Assembly (NCBI RefSeq): GCF_014397115.1
Contig: NZ_CP060720.1
Span: 78,001-142,000 of the forward strand
Length of the DNA stretch: 64,000 bases
DNA from: Vagococcus carniphilus
GTDB lineage: Bacteria; Bacillota; Bacilli; Lactobacillales; Vagococcaceae
Reading direction: 5' to 3'
The notes beneath the pieces were generated by a model. The model saw only the letters and a list, made by a program, of their open reading frames with translations. It was not told the DNA's origin and did no database searches. Both the position numbers and the translations under genes were made by a program. This document shows, piece after piece, positions 1 through 8,601 of the stretch; within the stretch, counting starts at the first letter, position 1, and the number at the start of each line of letters is the position of its first letter.

Positions 1-1414
1 CAGGAAGTTCAATACGCCCATTTTTATCTGTCACTAAGTTTTCTCCACCTGGTGCTAGTGAACCATCTTCACGATAAACATTAAAAGTAACACCTGGAAG
101 AAGAGGTTGCTCTCCCCACATTGTATCTCCAATTTGTTTCTTTTTAATGATCCATAAGGTCCCCTTAATTGGTCTGGCTGTAGCATCAGGATAAGTAACA
201 GGAACTACGACATTGTCTGGCTCAATTTTTTCTTCTTGTCCTACTCGATGATAAGTTTCTACAATGTCGTTTCTAACAGTTTCTGGTTTAACTGTTTTAG
301 CAATATCTGTTAATTTAACTCGGTAATAGATATCAACTAAATAGCCATTTGCCTTATCTTTATCAAACGTCATTTTAAAACTACGATCATCTTCAAAATG
401 AAACGTTCCATATCCATTTCCTTCAAATTCTTCAATGGACATTTGTTTATTTCCCAATCCAGCTTTACTAATATAATTAATCTCCATAAACTTCATTGCA
501 TATGGTGTAACAAATTCTGATTCATCTGGAAAATACTGATACTCACCTAATGTATCTACGAAAGAAATATCACTCTCAACATCATACTCTTCTGCCTTGA
601 CTTGAACTCGGTATTCAACAACATCAAAATTATAATCACTCTTAATTCCACCTGTTTTAAAAAACATCTTTGCTGTGCCTGTTCCAGGATCATAAACATT
701 TTCCCAAACAATATAAGGTTTTTCAGGTAAATCTGTCCCCAAATTGCTAGTTAGCTCTAGTTCTTTATATCTTTGACCTTCGGGAGTAATAAATAACTCT
801 CCTTCTTCATCAACATTGATTTCCCCAGATACAGGTATTGTTAATTTTCCTGAAAGTTCTTTGTAATTAGCAACATTCTCATTAAAAGTTACTTTAACAT
901 TGGCACCTATAATATCCATCACTCCATATTGAACGCCATCATCATTCACAACAGGTATTTCCAATGCGTTAGTACCTTTTAAATGACTAGGAAGTGACAA
1001 ACTCAATGTGTCTCCTGGCTGTACTTGATAATCTTCTTTTGAAGAAAAATTTACGGTTATATAATCTTTAGCTGAGCGCTTTGTTCTTTCTGGCAACTCA
1101 AAATCATCAACAAATCCTGCCTGATTTAACTCTTTTGTCTGATTATCAATAAACATTACTTTTTCCATCTTTTCATTTGTCACCACTTGTGTAGATTTTA
1201 CATTCCTCAACTGGTGGGATGAATCATTCGTCAAATATAATTTACGTGATGATTCTTCTTCTGTTGGTAATTTTTTGTGAAATACACTTCCAGTATTTTT
1301 TTCTATGATAGAATCGTTTGTTTGGGCTGCAATTAGTTGTATTGGTTGTAAAAAAAATGATAATAAAAGAACCAGTAAAGAGAGAAACAAATATCCCCTT
1401 TTTTTCTTTTTCAT
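1..1414 (-). CDS. Cna/MSCRAMM-like cell-wall adhesin, N-terminal part (runs off window)
   Basis: The frame is open from an ATG at 1414 to the window edge (about 471 codons), so the C-terminus and any LPXTG anchor lie outside. It opens with a signal peptide: lysines, a leucine-rich core (LSLLVLLLSFF) and an AAQ/T cleavage-like site. Residues from about 75 on look like the Ig-fold adhesive domains of collagen-binding-type adhesins (GDTLSLSLP, GKLTIPVSGEIN). The last visible residues (LLPGVTFNVYREDG, TDKNGRIELP) begin a Cna-B/SpaA-type stalk domain. A GGAGG lies about 10 bases before the ATG. The role in surface attachment is inferred from the family; the ligand is unknown. Confidence 0.8.
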   Translation of the reverse strand, partial: MKKKKRGYLFLSLLVLLLSFFLQPIQLIAAQTNDSIIEKNTGSVFHKKLPTEEESSRKLYLTNDSSHQLRNVKSTQVVTNEKMEKVMFIDNQTKELNQAGFVDDFELPERTKRSAKDYITVNFSSKEDYQVQPGDTLSLSLPSHLKGTNALEIPVVNDDGVQYGVMDIIGANVKVTFNENVANYKELSGKLTIPVSGEINVDEEGELFITPEGQRYKELELTSNLGTDLPEKPYIVWENVYDPGTGTAKMFFKTGGIKSDYNFDVVEYRVQVKAEEYDVESDISFVDTLGEYQYFPDESEFVTPYAMKFMEINYISKAGLGNKQMSIEEFEGNGYGTFHFEDDRSFKMTFDKDKANGYLVDIYYRVKLTDIAKTVKPETVRNDIVETYHRVGQEEKIEPDNVVVPVTYPDATARPIKGTLWIIKKKQIGDTMWGEQPLLPGVTFNVYREDGSLAPGGENLVTDKNGRIELP

Positions 1415-1439
1415 TCCCTATAAACCTCCTCTCTTTCAC

Positions 1440-1779
1440 AATTTATTAAAATATTGTCAACATCCTTTTTTTCTCCTTCCCATATCTTTTTGGATATTTT
1501 TATTATAAATGAGAGTTTTCTTCTCATGTTTTCATTTTTTTCTACCTAGTCAATAATTTATGAAAATAGTTTTTTTGTTCACAGGTTTTCGTTAAAAGGT
1601 GCATAAAAAAAATAATTCTTTAATAATGTTTTTTTCAGTAAATATTAGACAAATTTTCTTAAATAGTTTATTCAACACGTCAACTATTTTGTTTATCGTT
1701 GCAAAAATAACACTCATTTGAAAAATAATATTCTTTCTATTTTTAAATAAAAAATATACCATTTATGAACAAAAGCATA
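1440..1779. other. Intergenic stretch upstream of the adhesin gene
   Basis: About 340 bases without a credible gene. It is very A+T rich and holds short inverted repeats, for example TGAGA/TCTCA on the minus strand around 1510-1526. It should contain the adhesin promoter, but I could not place a convincing -35/-10 pair. Confidence 0.4.
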
Positions 1780-1820
1780 AAAAAATCATATAAGAACTCG
1801 ATAAAGCAGTTCTTATATGA
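1780..1820 (-). terminator. Rho-independent terminator of pepV
   Basis: Perfect 13-bp inverted repeat (1786-1798 with 1808-1820) followed, on the minus strand, by a run of T. It lies 10 bases past the pepV stop. Confidence 0.85.
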
Positions 1821-1829
1821 CTTCATTTT

Positions 1830-3236
1830 TTATTTAATTAAACGATAAATAGCATCTGCATAGATGACTGTTGCATTGATTAAATCATCTTCTGAAATAA
1901 ATTCATTTTTTTGATGCATTGTATCAATACTATCTGGGAACATTGCTCCGTATGCCACACCACGTTCTAATAAGCGACCAAATGTACCGCCACCAATAAC
2001 TTGCTCATGACCTTTAAGTCCTGTGTGCTCTTCATAAACAGATAAAAGAGTTTTAACTAATGGATCTTCTGGAGATACATAATGAGGTCCTTTACCACCT
2101 TTAGTTAAAATAACTTTAGCGCTAGTTGTTGCTACTTTTTCTTCAATAGCTTTAGCAATTTCTTCTTCTGATGTTCCTTTAGGATAGCGGAAGTTTAATG
2201 TAATTGTGTTGTTGTCTTTTCCTTCATCAAAAGCAAAGACTCCAGCATTCATTGTTACGTCTCCCATAATATCATCTACATGGTTAACACCAAATTTCTT
2301 GCCTTCTGTATCTCCATGGATGTAATCAGCTACGATTGTGACAAAATCTTTAGCTGGTCCTGAGAAATCATAGAAGCTCAAGAAGTTAGCTAGGTAAGTT
2401 CCTGCATTGATTCCTTTAGCTGGCATTGCACCATGGGCTGCTGTACCAAATAATTTAATGGTTACTTTTGAGCCGTCTGCTGAAAGTTCACCTGTAACAG
2501 GAGAATCTTTTAAATACTCTTCATATTCTTTAGAAAAAGCAGACACATCTCCAGAAACTTCCACTACTGCTTCTGCCAAGTCTGGTACCATGTTAGCTCT
2601 TTGGCCTGAGTTGAAACTAATTAAGCGTAGAGTACCTTCATTTTTACCTGCTACTTGAACAAGAATAGTTGTATTTCCTTTTTCACCATTAATGATTGGA
2701 AATTCTGCATCTGGTGAGAAACCAAAGTCTGGTTTCTCTTCTACTGTTAAGTAGTGATCCATACATTTCCATTCACTTTCTTCATCTGTTCCGATAATAA
2801 CGCGTGTACGTTTTGAAACAGGAAGTTCTAGTTCTTTAATAATTTTTAACGCATAGTAAGCTGCCATTGTAGGCCCTTTATCATCACTCGCTCCACGAGC
2901 ATAAATACGATTATCACGAATTTCTGGTTCAAATGGTTCTGAGTCCCAACCAGATCCTACTGGAACAACATCGACATGTCCAAATACGCCTAATGTTTCG
3001 TCCCCTGAGCCATATTCAATATGTCCAGCGTAGTTATCTACATTTTTAGTTAAAAAGCCATCTCTTTCCCCAATTTCTAAAAATTTAAGAAGAGCTGCTT
3101 TTGGTCCTGGTCCTACTGGTGCATCCTCAGATGCTTTATCGTCTTCTCTCACACTTGGCACACGTAATAAATCAAATAAATCTTTCATTAAATCTTCACG
3201 TCGTGCTTCAACTTCTTTTCTCCAATCGATTGTCAT
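1830..3236 (-). CDS. pepV: Dipeptidase PepV (M20 family)
   Basis: Cytosolic zinc dipeptidase that splits dipeptides late in peptide use. The M20 metal-site pattern is visible in order: FGHVDVVPVG (metal His), ASDDKGPT (bridging Asp), GTDEESEWKC (catalytic Glu and metal Glu), SPDAEFP, and a C-terminal HQKNEF. At 468 residues it matches lactobacillar PepV (about 470). I chose the ATG at 3236 (MTIDWRKEVE) because a GGAGG sits about 9 bases before it; a longer frame upstream has no such site. It reads away from the rsuA-like gene, with a gap of about 80 bases. Confidence 0.93.
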   Translation of the reverse strand: MTIDWRKEVEARREDLMKDLFDLLRVPSVREDDKASEDAPVGPGPKAALLKFLEIGERDGFLTKNVDNYAGHIEYGSGDETLGVFGHVDVVPVGSGWDSEPFEPEIRDNRIYARGASDDKGPTMAAYYALKIIKELELPVSKRTRVIIGTDEESEWKCMDHYLTVEEKPDFGFSPDAEFPIINGEKGNTTILVQVAGKNEGTLRLISFNSGQRANMVPDLAEAVVEVSGDVSAFSKEYEEYLKDSPVTGELSADGSKVTIKLFGTAAHGAMPAKGINAGTYLANFLSFYDFSGPAKDFVTIVADYIHGDTEGKKFGVNHVDDIMGDVTMNAGVFAFDEGKDNNTITLNFRYPKGTSEEEIAKAIEEKVATTSAKVILTKGGKGPHYVSPEDPLVKTLLSVYEEHTGLKGHEQVIGGGTFGRLLERGVAYGAMFPDSIDTMHQKNEFISEDDLINATVIYADAIYRLIK

Positions 3237-3317
3237 CCTCAAAATCCCTCCATTTTTTCCTTTATATGTTGCTATCATAACATTTTTTTAACCTTTTGAT
3301 AATAATATTTTAACTAA

Positions 3318-4046
3318 TTACTTTGTTTTTACTTTTAATAGCTCTTCTAACTCCTCTTTTGAAAGCTCTCGATAATTTCCTTTTTTTAAAGAATCATCCA
3401 AAATTAAACCACCCATACTAAGGCGATTAAGCTCTACAACTTTCTTTCCAACTGCTTCGACCATTCGTTTCACTTGATGAAACTTGCCTTCTACAATTTC
3501 TAATTGAATCTTACTTGAATTAGCTAACTCGTCTGTTGATAGAATAACTAGATTAGCTGGTAAGCACTCTTCATTTCCACTAATCGTGATTCCTTTAGAA
3601 AAAGATAAAATATCTTCTTCAGTCATAATTCCTGCTATTTTAGCTTCATATAGTTTAGGTACTTTCTTTTTAGGTGATAGCAATTGATGACTCAAATCAC
3701 CATCATTTGTGATAAGTAGCAAACCTGTTGTATTTTTATCCAATCTACCTACTGGAAATAAACCAGGTAAACGGTCTTGTGCTGAAATCAAGTCTAATAC
3801 CGTTCGATGAAGATTGTCCTCAGTTGCTGAGACCACCCCTTTAGGTTTATTCAGCATGTAATAAGCAAATTTTTTATAAATAACTACTTCATCTGACACC
3901 GCAACTTCATCTTCAAATTCATTAATATTAAATTTGCCATCTTTTGCCAAAACACCATTAACGGTCACTTGTTTTTTCTTTAGTAACTCCTTAACTTCTT
4001 TTCTTGAACCAAAACCAGTATGACTCAAAAATTTATCTAATCGCAA
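3318..4046 (-). CDS. rsuA: 16S rRNA pseudouridine synthase, RsuA family
   Basis: An N-terminal S4 RNA-binding domain (RLDKFLSHTGFGSRKEVKEL) is followed by the RsuA/RluB-type catalytic domain with the signature GRLDKNTTGLLLITNDG, which carries the catalytic Asp. Members isomerise one uridine in 16S rRNA (position 516 in E. coli). At 242 residues it has the usual length. The start is a TTG at 4044-4046, preceded by AGGAGG at about 10 bases; no ATG fits. It follows the murJ-like gene directly, as in the Bacillus ytgP-ytzG pair. Exact target position is inferred from the family. Confidence 0.88.
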   Translation of the reverse strand: MRLDKFLSHTGFGSRKEVKELLKKKQVTVNGVLAKDGKFNINEFEDEVAVSDEVVIYKKFAYYMLNKPKGVVSATEDNLHRTVLDLISAQDRLPGLFPVGRLDKNTTGLLLITNDGDLSHQLLSPKKKVPKLYEAKIAGIMTEEDILSFSKGITISGNEECLPANLVILSTDELANSSKIQLEIVEGKFHQVKRMVEAVGKKVVELNRLSMGGLILDDSLKKGNYRELSKEELEELLKVKTK

Positions 4047-4068
4047 TTTTTTCTAGCCTCCTAATATA

Positions 4069-4110
4069 AAAAGGAAGAAGGAAACAATACATTGCTTCTT
4101 TCTTCCTTTC
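4069..4110 (-). terminator. Terminator-like hairpin after murJ-like gene
   Basis: Stem 4071-4079 with 4100-4108, followed on the minus strand by TTTTTATA. It lies just past the murJ-like stop and directly before the rsuA start, so some readthrough is likely. Confidence 0.6.
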
Positions 4111-4115
4111 ATTTT

Positions 4116-5762
4116 TTATTTTATCTTTAATTTTGTTCTAACTTTTGCCACTTTATCACCCATTAATTTATCCGCTAAACGCGTCTTAAGAGCTAACCAG
4201 CCATAAAAGGCTATTCCAACCGCCACTGATATTAAGATGATAATAAATGCTTGGAATTTACGTTCTGGATTTAAGAACAAGTACAAGAATGATCTTGTTA
4301 ATGTTGTTACACCAGACATTAGTAAACTAAGAATTAAAATCAAAATAGTTCTTCTTAACGTCAATGAATAGTTGAATTTTGATATATCGTGGACTTTTCT
4401 AGTCATCAAGTAAGCAGATACACTAAAACCTATTCCTGATGCAATTAGTGGTCCATAAACTTCAAATCCTCTAATCATTGGGTACTGTAAAATAAGTTTA
4501 ATAAGTAATCCGACACCCAAATTAAAAATAGCATCGCCATTTTTATATAGCCCTTGAAGAGTTGTCGAAATTAATATGAAGTAGCCCATAATTAAACCAA
4601 TATAACTTGCTTCAATTAATACACTGATTCCCAAAGCATCTGGTTGATAAAATAAAACATACATCGGTTTAGCTAAAACAATCATTCCAAATGTTGCTGG
4701 CATCATGATAAAAAAGAGTAATTGAATATTATCACTAACTAATTTAGCTAATCCAGCTTCATCTTTTTTTGTATAAGATTCTGTGATTAGCGGAAGACTA
4801 GTCATTGCCATCCCTGTTGCAAGAGAAATAGTAATCATGACTAATTTATCCGGGTTAGCACTAAAAATACTAAATAAAGCTGATAACTGGTCTTTTGAAA
4901 AATTGGTAAATCCAGACATAATTCGTTCGAAGGTAAATTGATCAATTAATTTAAAGAACGTAATAGCAGATCCTACAATAATAAACGGAATTGCCTCTAT
5001 CAACATCTCTTTGACTAAGTGATTTTCTGACACAACAATTTCATTGTTACTACCAGCAATCAAACGATCCATCTCTGGTTTTTGTTTTTTATAAAACCAG
5101 ATTAAAGCACCATACGCTCCTAGCATTCCAATAAAAGCCGCAAAAGTTGAGTGAATAACTGCTGTCACATAACTTCCTTGCATCACTTTTATAATAATAA
5201 AAGTAGCCAGTAACATATAAAAAACACGAGCAATTTGTTCTACAATTTGAGAAACAGCTGAAGGCATCATATCCTGATTACCTTGGAAATACCCTCTAAT
5301 GACACTCATACTTGGGAATACTAGAACAGCTACACTTAAAGCCCTCATAACAGGAATTAGCTTCTCGTCCCCTGCTGCTAAGATAGGTGAAATTAAGTAC
5401 ATAATCCCAGCACATAAGACACCAAATCCAGCCATAATGACCAACGTTCGTTTGAATAAGCGTTGACTTGTTTTATATTCATTTTGTGAGTTGTAAAAAG
5501 CAATCTGTTTAGCAATTGCTCCTGGAATTCCAGCTGTTGCAATCATTAAGAATAACGCATATACGTTGTATCCTTTATTAAATAAACTATTTGCTACATT
5601 TCCCTGCTCACCCATCCAGGCATACCAAGGAATAATATAAATAGCACCTAACAATCTAGACAACACGTTACCTATTGTCATCCAAAGGGAGCCACGAACC
5701 ATTTTTTCTGTCGCATTCAAACCTTTAGAATTATCCTCAAAAGAGGTTTCTTGATCCGGCAT
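4116..5762 (-). CDS. murJ: MurJ/YtgP-type lipid II flippase (MATE/MOP superfamily)
   Basis: Polytopic membrane protein of about 548 residues with some 14 hydrophobic segments. It belongs to the polysaccharide-biosynthesis flippase group that includes Bacillus YtgP, which moves lipid II across the membrane for wall synthesis. Family-like stretches include GSLWMTIGNVLSRLLGAIYI near the N-terminus and RGYFQGNQDMMPSAVSQIVEQ. The longest frame starts at a TTG at 5774; I prefer the ATG at 5762 (MPDQETSF), which has a GGAT at a workable distance, though neither site is strong. Substrate is inferred from the family and the rsuA neighbour. Confidence 0.82.
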   Translation of the reverse strand: MPDQETSFEDNSKGLNATEKMVRGSLWMTIGNVLSRLLGAIYIIPWYAWMGEQGNVANSLFNKGYNVYALFLMIATAGIPGAIAKQIAFYNSQNEYKTSQRLFKRTLVIMAGFGVLCAGIMYLISPILAAGDEKLIPVMRALSVAVLVFPSMSVIRGYFQGNQDMMPSAVSQIVEQIARVFYMLLATFIIIKVMQGSYVTAVIHSTFAAFIGMLGAYGALIWFYKKQKPEMDRLIAGSNNEIVVSENHLVKEMLIEAIPFIIVGSAITFFKLIDQFTFERIMSGFTNFSKDQLSALFSIFSANPDKLVMITISLATGMAMTSLPLITESYTKKDEAGLAKLVSDNIQLLFFIMMPATFGMIVLAKPMYVLFYQPDALGISVLIEASYIGLIMGYFILISTTLQGLYKNGDAIFNLGVGLLIKLILQYPMIRGFEVYGPLIASGIGFSVSAYLMTRKVHDISKFNYSLTLRRTILILILSLLMSGVTTLTRSFLYLFLNPERKFQAFIIILISVAVGIAFYGWLALKTRLADKLMGDKVAKVRTKLKIK

Positions 5763-5864
5763 GTTTCTATCCAACTTTCTTCATCATACTGCTATAATTG
5801 TAGCGATTTCGCCCTATTTATGCAAACTCTTTTAACAATATTTAAACAATTTTGATGACTTTTG

Positions 5865-8279
5865 TTAGTTAGCAACAATGTTGACTAATTTATTCGGAAC
5901 AGCGATAACTTTTCGGACTGTTTTACCTTCAATGTTCGCTTTTATTTGCTCATGATTCATCGCAACTTCTTCTAATTCTTCTTTAGACAAATCACGAGGA
6001 ACGATTACTTTAGCTTTCAATTTACCATTAACTTGGAAAATCACTTCAATTTCATCTTCCACTAATTCTTTTTCATCATAAGTAGGCCAAGACACATGAC
6101 TGATACTTTCTGTATGTCCCATTCTTTCCCATAATTCTTCAGAAACAAATGGAGCAATTGGTGCTAGTAATTGTAAGAAACCATTCATGTATTCAACAGG
6201 TAATGCCTCTGCCTTGTAAGCTTCATTCACAAAAATCATTAATTGAGAAATAGCTGTGTTAAAGCGTAGATGCTCTAAATCCTCTGTTACTTTTTTAACT
6301 GTTTGATGATATACTTTTGTCAATTTACCATCATTGTGAGTTGTGATACGGTCACGTAAAACAGCATTTTCATCAATAAATAAACGCCAAACGCGGTCTA
6401 AGAACTTACGACTTCCTTCAAGACCTTTTTCACTCCACGCAACTGAAGCATCTAATGGTCCCATGAACATTTCATAAAGTCTTAAAGTATCTGCTCCAAA
6501 TTCATTGACTACATCATCTGGATTAACAACATTACCTTTAGATTTAGACATTTTTTCATTGCCCTCACCTAGAATCATTCCTTGATTATATAATGTTTGG
6601 AATGGCTCAATTGTTGAAACAACACCAATATCATATAAGAATTTATGCCAGAAACGAGCATAAAGTAAATGAAGAACAGCATGTTCAGCTCCACCTAAAT
6701 AAACATCTACTGGTAACCATTCTTTTAATTTTTCAGGATCAGCTAATTGTTCTTGATTGTGTGGATCGATAAAACGTAAGTAATACCATGAACTACCTGC
6801 CCATTGTGGCATTGTATTTGTTTCACGGCGACCTTTCATACCTGTTTTTTCATCTACCACATTAATCCAGTCTTCCATATTCGCTAATGGTGACTCACCT
6901 GTTCCACTTGGTTTAATATCAGTTGCTACTGGCAATACTAATGGTAATTCCTCTTCAGGAACTGCTGTCATTGAACCATCTTCCCAATGAATGATTGGAA
7001 TAGGTTCACCCCAATAACGTTGACGAGAGAATAACCAGTCACGTAAACGATAGCTTGTTTCTTTCTTACCAACTTGTTTTTCTTCTAGCCAAGTAATCAT
7101 TTTTTCAATAGCTTCTTCTTTTTGTAGACCATCTAAAAATTCAGAATTGATATGGATACCATCTTCAGTATAAGCAGCTTCTTCAATATTGCCACCTTCA
7201 AGAACTGGTAATATTTCTAAGTCAAAAGCTTTAGCAAAGTCATAGTCACGTTCATCATGTGCCGGTACCGCCATAATAGCTCCTGTACCGTAAGTTGATA
7301 AAACGTAATCAGCAATCCAGATAGGCATTTCTTTTCCATTAGCTGGGTTAATAGCATAGGCTCCTGTAAAGACTCCTGTTTTTTCTTTTGATAATTCTGT
7401 TCTATCTAGATCTGTTTTCTTCTCAGCTTCTTTAATATAAGCTGATACTTCTGCTTCTTGTTCAGGAGTTGTAATCTCTTGTACTAATTTAAGTTCAGGA
7501 GCAAGAACAGCGTAAGTTGAACCAAATAAAGTATCTGGACGTGTTGTAAAGACTGTAAATTCTTTATCTGTGTCTTTAATTTTAAACGTAACATTAGCGC
7601 CTTCAGAACGACCAATCCAGTTACGTTGCATGTCTTTAACACTTTCAGGCCAATCAATCGTATCTAAATCATCAATCAAGCGATCTGCATAAGCTGTAAT
7701 TTTTAACATCCATTGTTTCATCGGTACACGGAAAACTGGATGGCTACCACGCTCTGATTTGCCATCGATAACTTCTTCATTAGCTAAAACTGTTCCTAGT
7801 GCAGGACACCAGTTAACAGCTACTTCAGCTTCATAAGCTAAGCCTTTTTCAAATAATTTAGTAAAAATCCATTGGGTCCATTTGTAATACTCTGGATCAG
7901 TGGTATTAATTTCACGGTCCCAATCAAAACTAAAACCTAAAGAATTTAATTGACGTTTAAACGTTTGAATATTTTTTTCTGTAAATTCTGCTGGGTCATT
8001 CCCTGTATCTAGCGCATATTGTTCTGCTGGTAAACCAAATGCATCCCATCCCATTGGGTGTAGGACATTATAACCAGTTGCTCTTTTAAAACGAGCTAAA
8101 ACGTCAGTTGATGTGTATCCTTTTGGATGTCCTACGTGTAAGCCTTGACCAGATGGATACGGAAACATATCTAGTGCATAAAACTTAGGTTTATCAGATA
8201 CTTCTTCTGTTTTGAATGTGTGGTTCTTCATCCAATTTTTTTGCCATTTTTCTTCAATTTGGGTATGGTTGTATGCCAT
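5865..8279 (-). CDS. leuS: Leucyl-tRNA synthetase
   Basis: Class I synthetase charging tRNA-Leu in the cytosol. The HIGH-type motif appears as HVGH near residue 48 and KMSKSKGN near residue 575, with the editing domain inserted between them ([18 protein letters not shown]). The anticodon-binding and C-terminal domains are intact. At 804 residues it matches Firmicutes LeuS. It is preceded by a T-box leader with an intrinsic terminator, so expression should rise when tRNA-Leu is uncharged. Confidence 0.98.
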   Translation of the reverse strand: MAYNHTQIEEKWQKNWMKNHTFKTEEVSDKPKFYALDMFPYPSGQGLHVGHPKGYTSTDVLARFKRATGYNVLHPMGWDAFGLPAEQYALDTGNDPAEFTEKNIQTFKRQLNSLGFSFDWDREINTTDPEYYKWTQWIFTKLFEKGLAYEAEVAVNWCPALGTVLANEEVIDGKSERGSHPVFRVPMKQWMLKITAYADRLIDDLDTIDWPESVKDMQRNWIGRSEGANVTFKIKDTDKEFTVFTTRPDTLFGSTYAVLAPELKLVQEITTPEQEAEVSAYIKEAEKKTDLDRTELSKEKTGVFTGAYAINPANGKEMPIWIADYVLSTYGTGAIMAVPAHDERDYDFAKAFDLEILPVLEGGNIEEAAYTEDGIHINSEFLDGLQKEEAIEKMITWLEEKQVGKKETSYRLRDWLFSRQRYWGEPIPIIHWEDGSMTAVPEEELPLVLPVATDIKPSGTGESPLANMEDWINVVDEKTGMKGRRETNTMPQWAGSSWYYLRFIDPHNQEQLADPEKLKEWLPVDVYLGGAEHAVLHLLYARFWHKFLYDIGVVSTIEPFQTLYNQGMILGEGNEKMSKSKGNVVNPDDVVNEFGADTLRLYEMFMGPLDASVAWSEKGLEGSRKFLDRVWRLFIDENAVLRDRITTHNDGKLTKVYHQTVKKVTEDLEHLRFNTAISQLMIFVNEAYKAEALPVEYMNGFLQLLAPIAPFVSEELWERMGHTESISHVSWPTYDEKELVEDEIEVIFQVNGKLKAKVIVPRDLSKEELEEVAMNHEQIKANIEGKTVRKVIAVPNKLVNIVAN

Positions 8280-8309
8280 TTTTCTTCCTCCTAAAATATA
8301 ATAAAATAA

Positions 8310-8545
8310 AAAAAGTCCTATAAAAGCTGAATTAGCTTTTATAGGACGTTGATTTTAACGTGGTACCACCTATTTTTATGTAGTTAAAAATACAACTACA
8401 TCTCATCGTCATGATAACGGACTGAATCCGGCTAAAAAAGCATTCTCAGAGCTAAGTTCAAGTTTCTATCTTTATGCATTTTCAGCAACCATGCACTCTC
8501 TAAAAAAGTTTCCACTCTACTACTTCTCGTCATTGTTTTAATTAT
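8310..8545 (-). promoter_or_regulatory. T-box leader of leuS (tRNA-Leu sensing)
   Basis: The minus strand carries the invariant T-box AGGTGGTACCACG at 8359-8371, then a terminator hairpin (8315-8328 with 8334-8347) with a T run. Upstream lie Stem I features: AGTAGTAGAG, a distal-loop-like GGTTGCTGAAAATGC, and GAA-CTT-AGC at 8451-8459. There CTT (8454-8456) is the likely specifier codon, a Leu codon agreeing with the downstream gene. Specifier choice is inference. Confidence 0.92.
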
Positions 8546-8601
8546 TATGCTCATGATAACAGAATCAAATTAACTTAGCAACTAAATCGCAAAGTCAAAA
8601 A

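Noticed and set aside
1242-1439. Minus-strand 65-codon frame at the start of the adhesin
   Set aside because: It is in a different frame from the signal peptide-containing adhesin, which starts at 1414 and runs open to the window edge.
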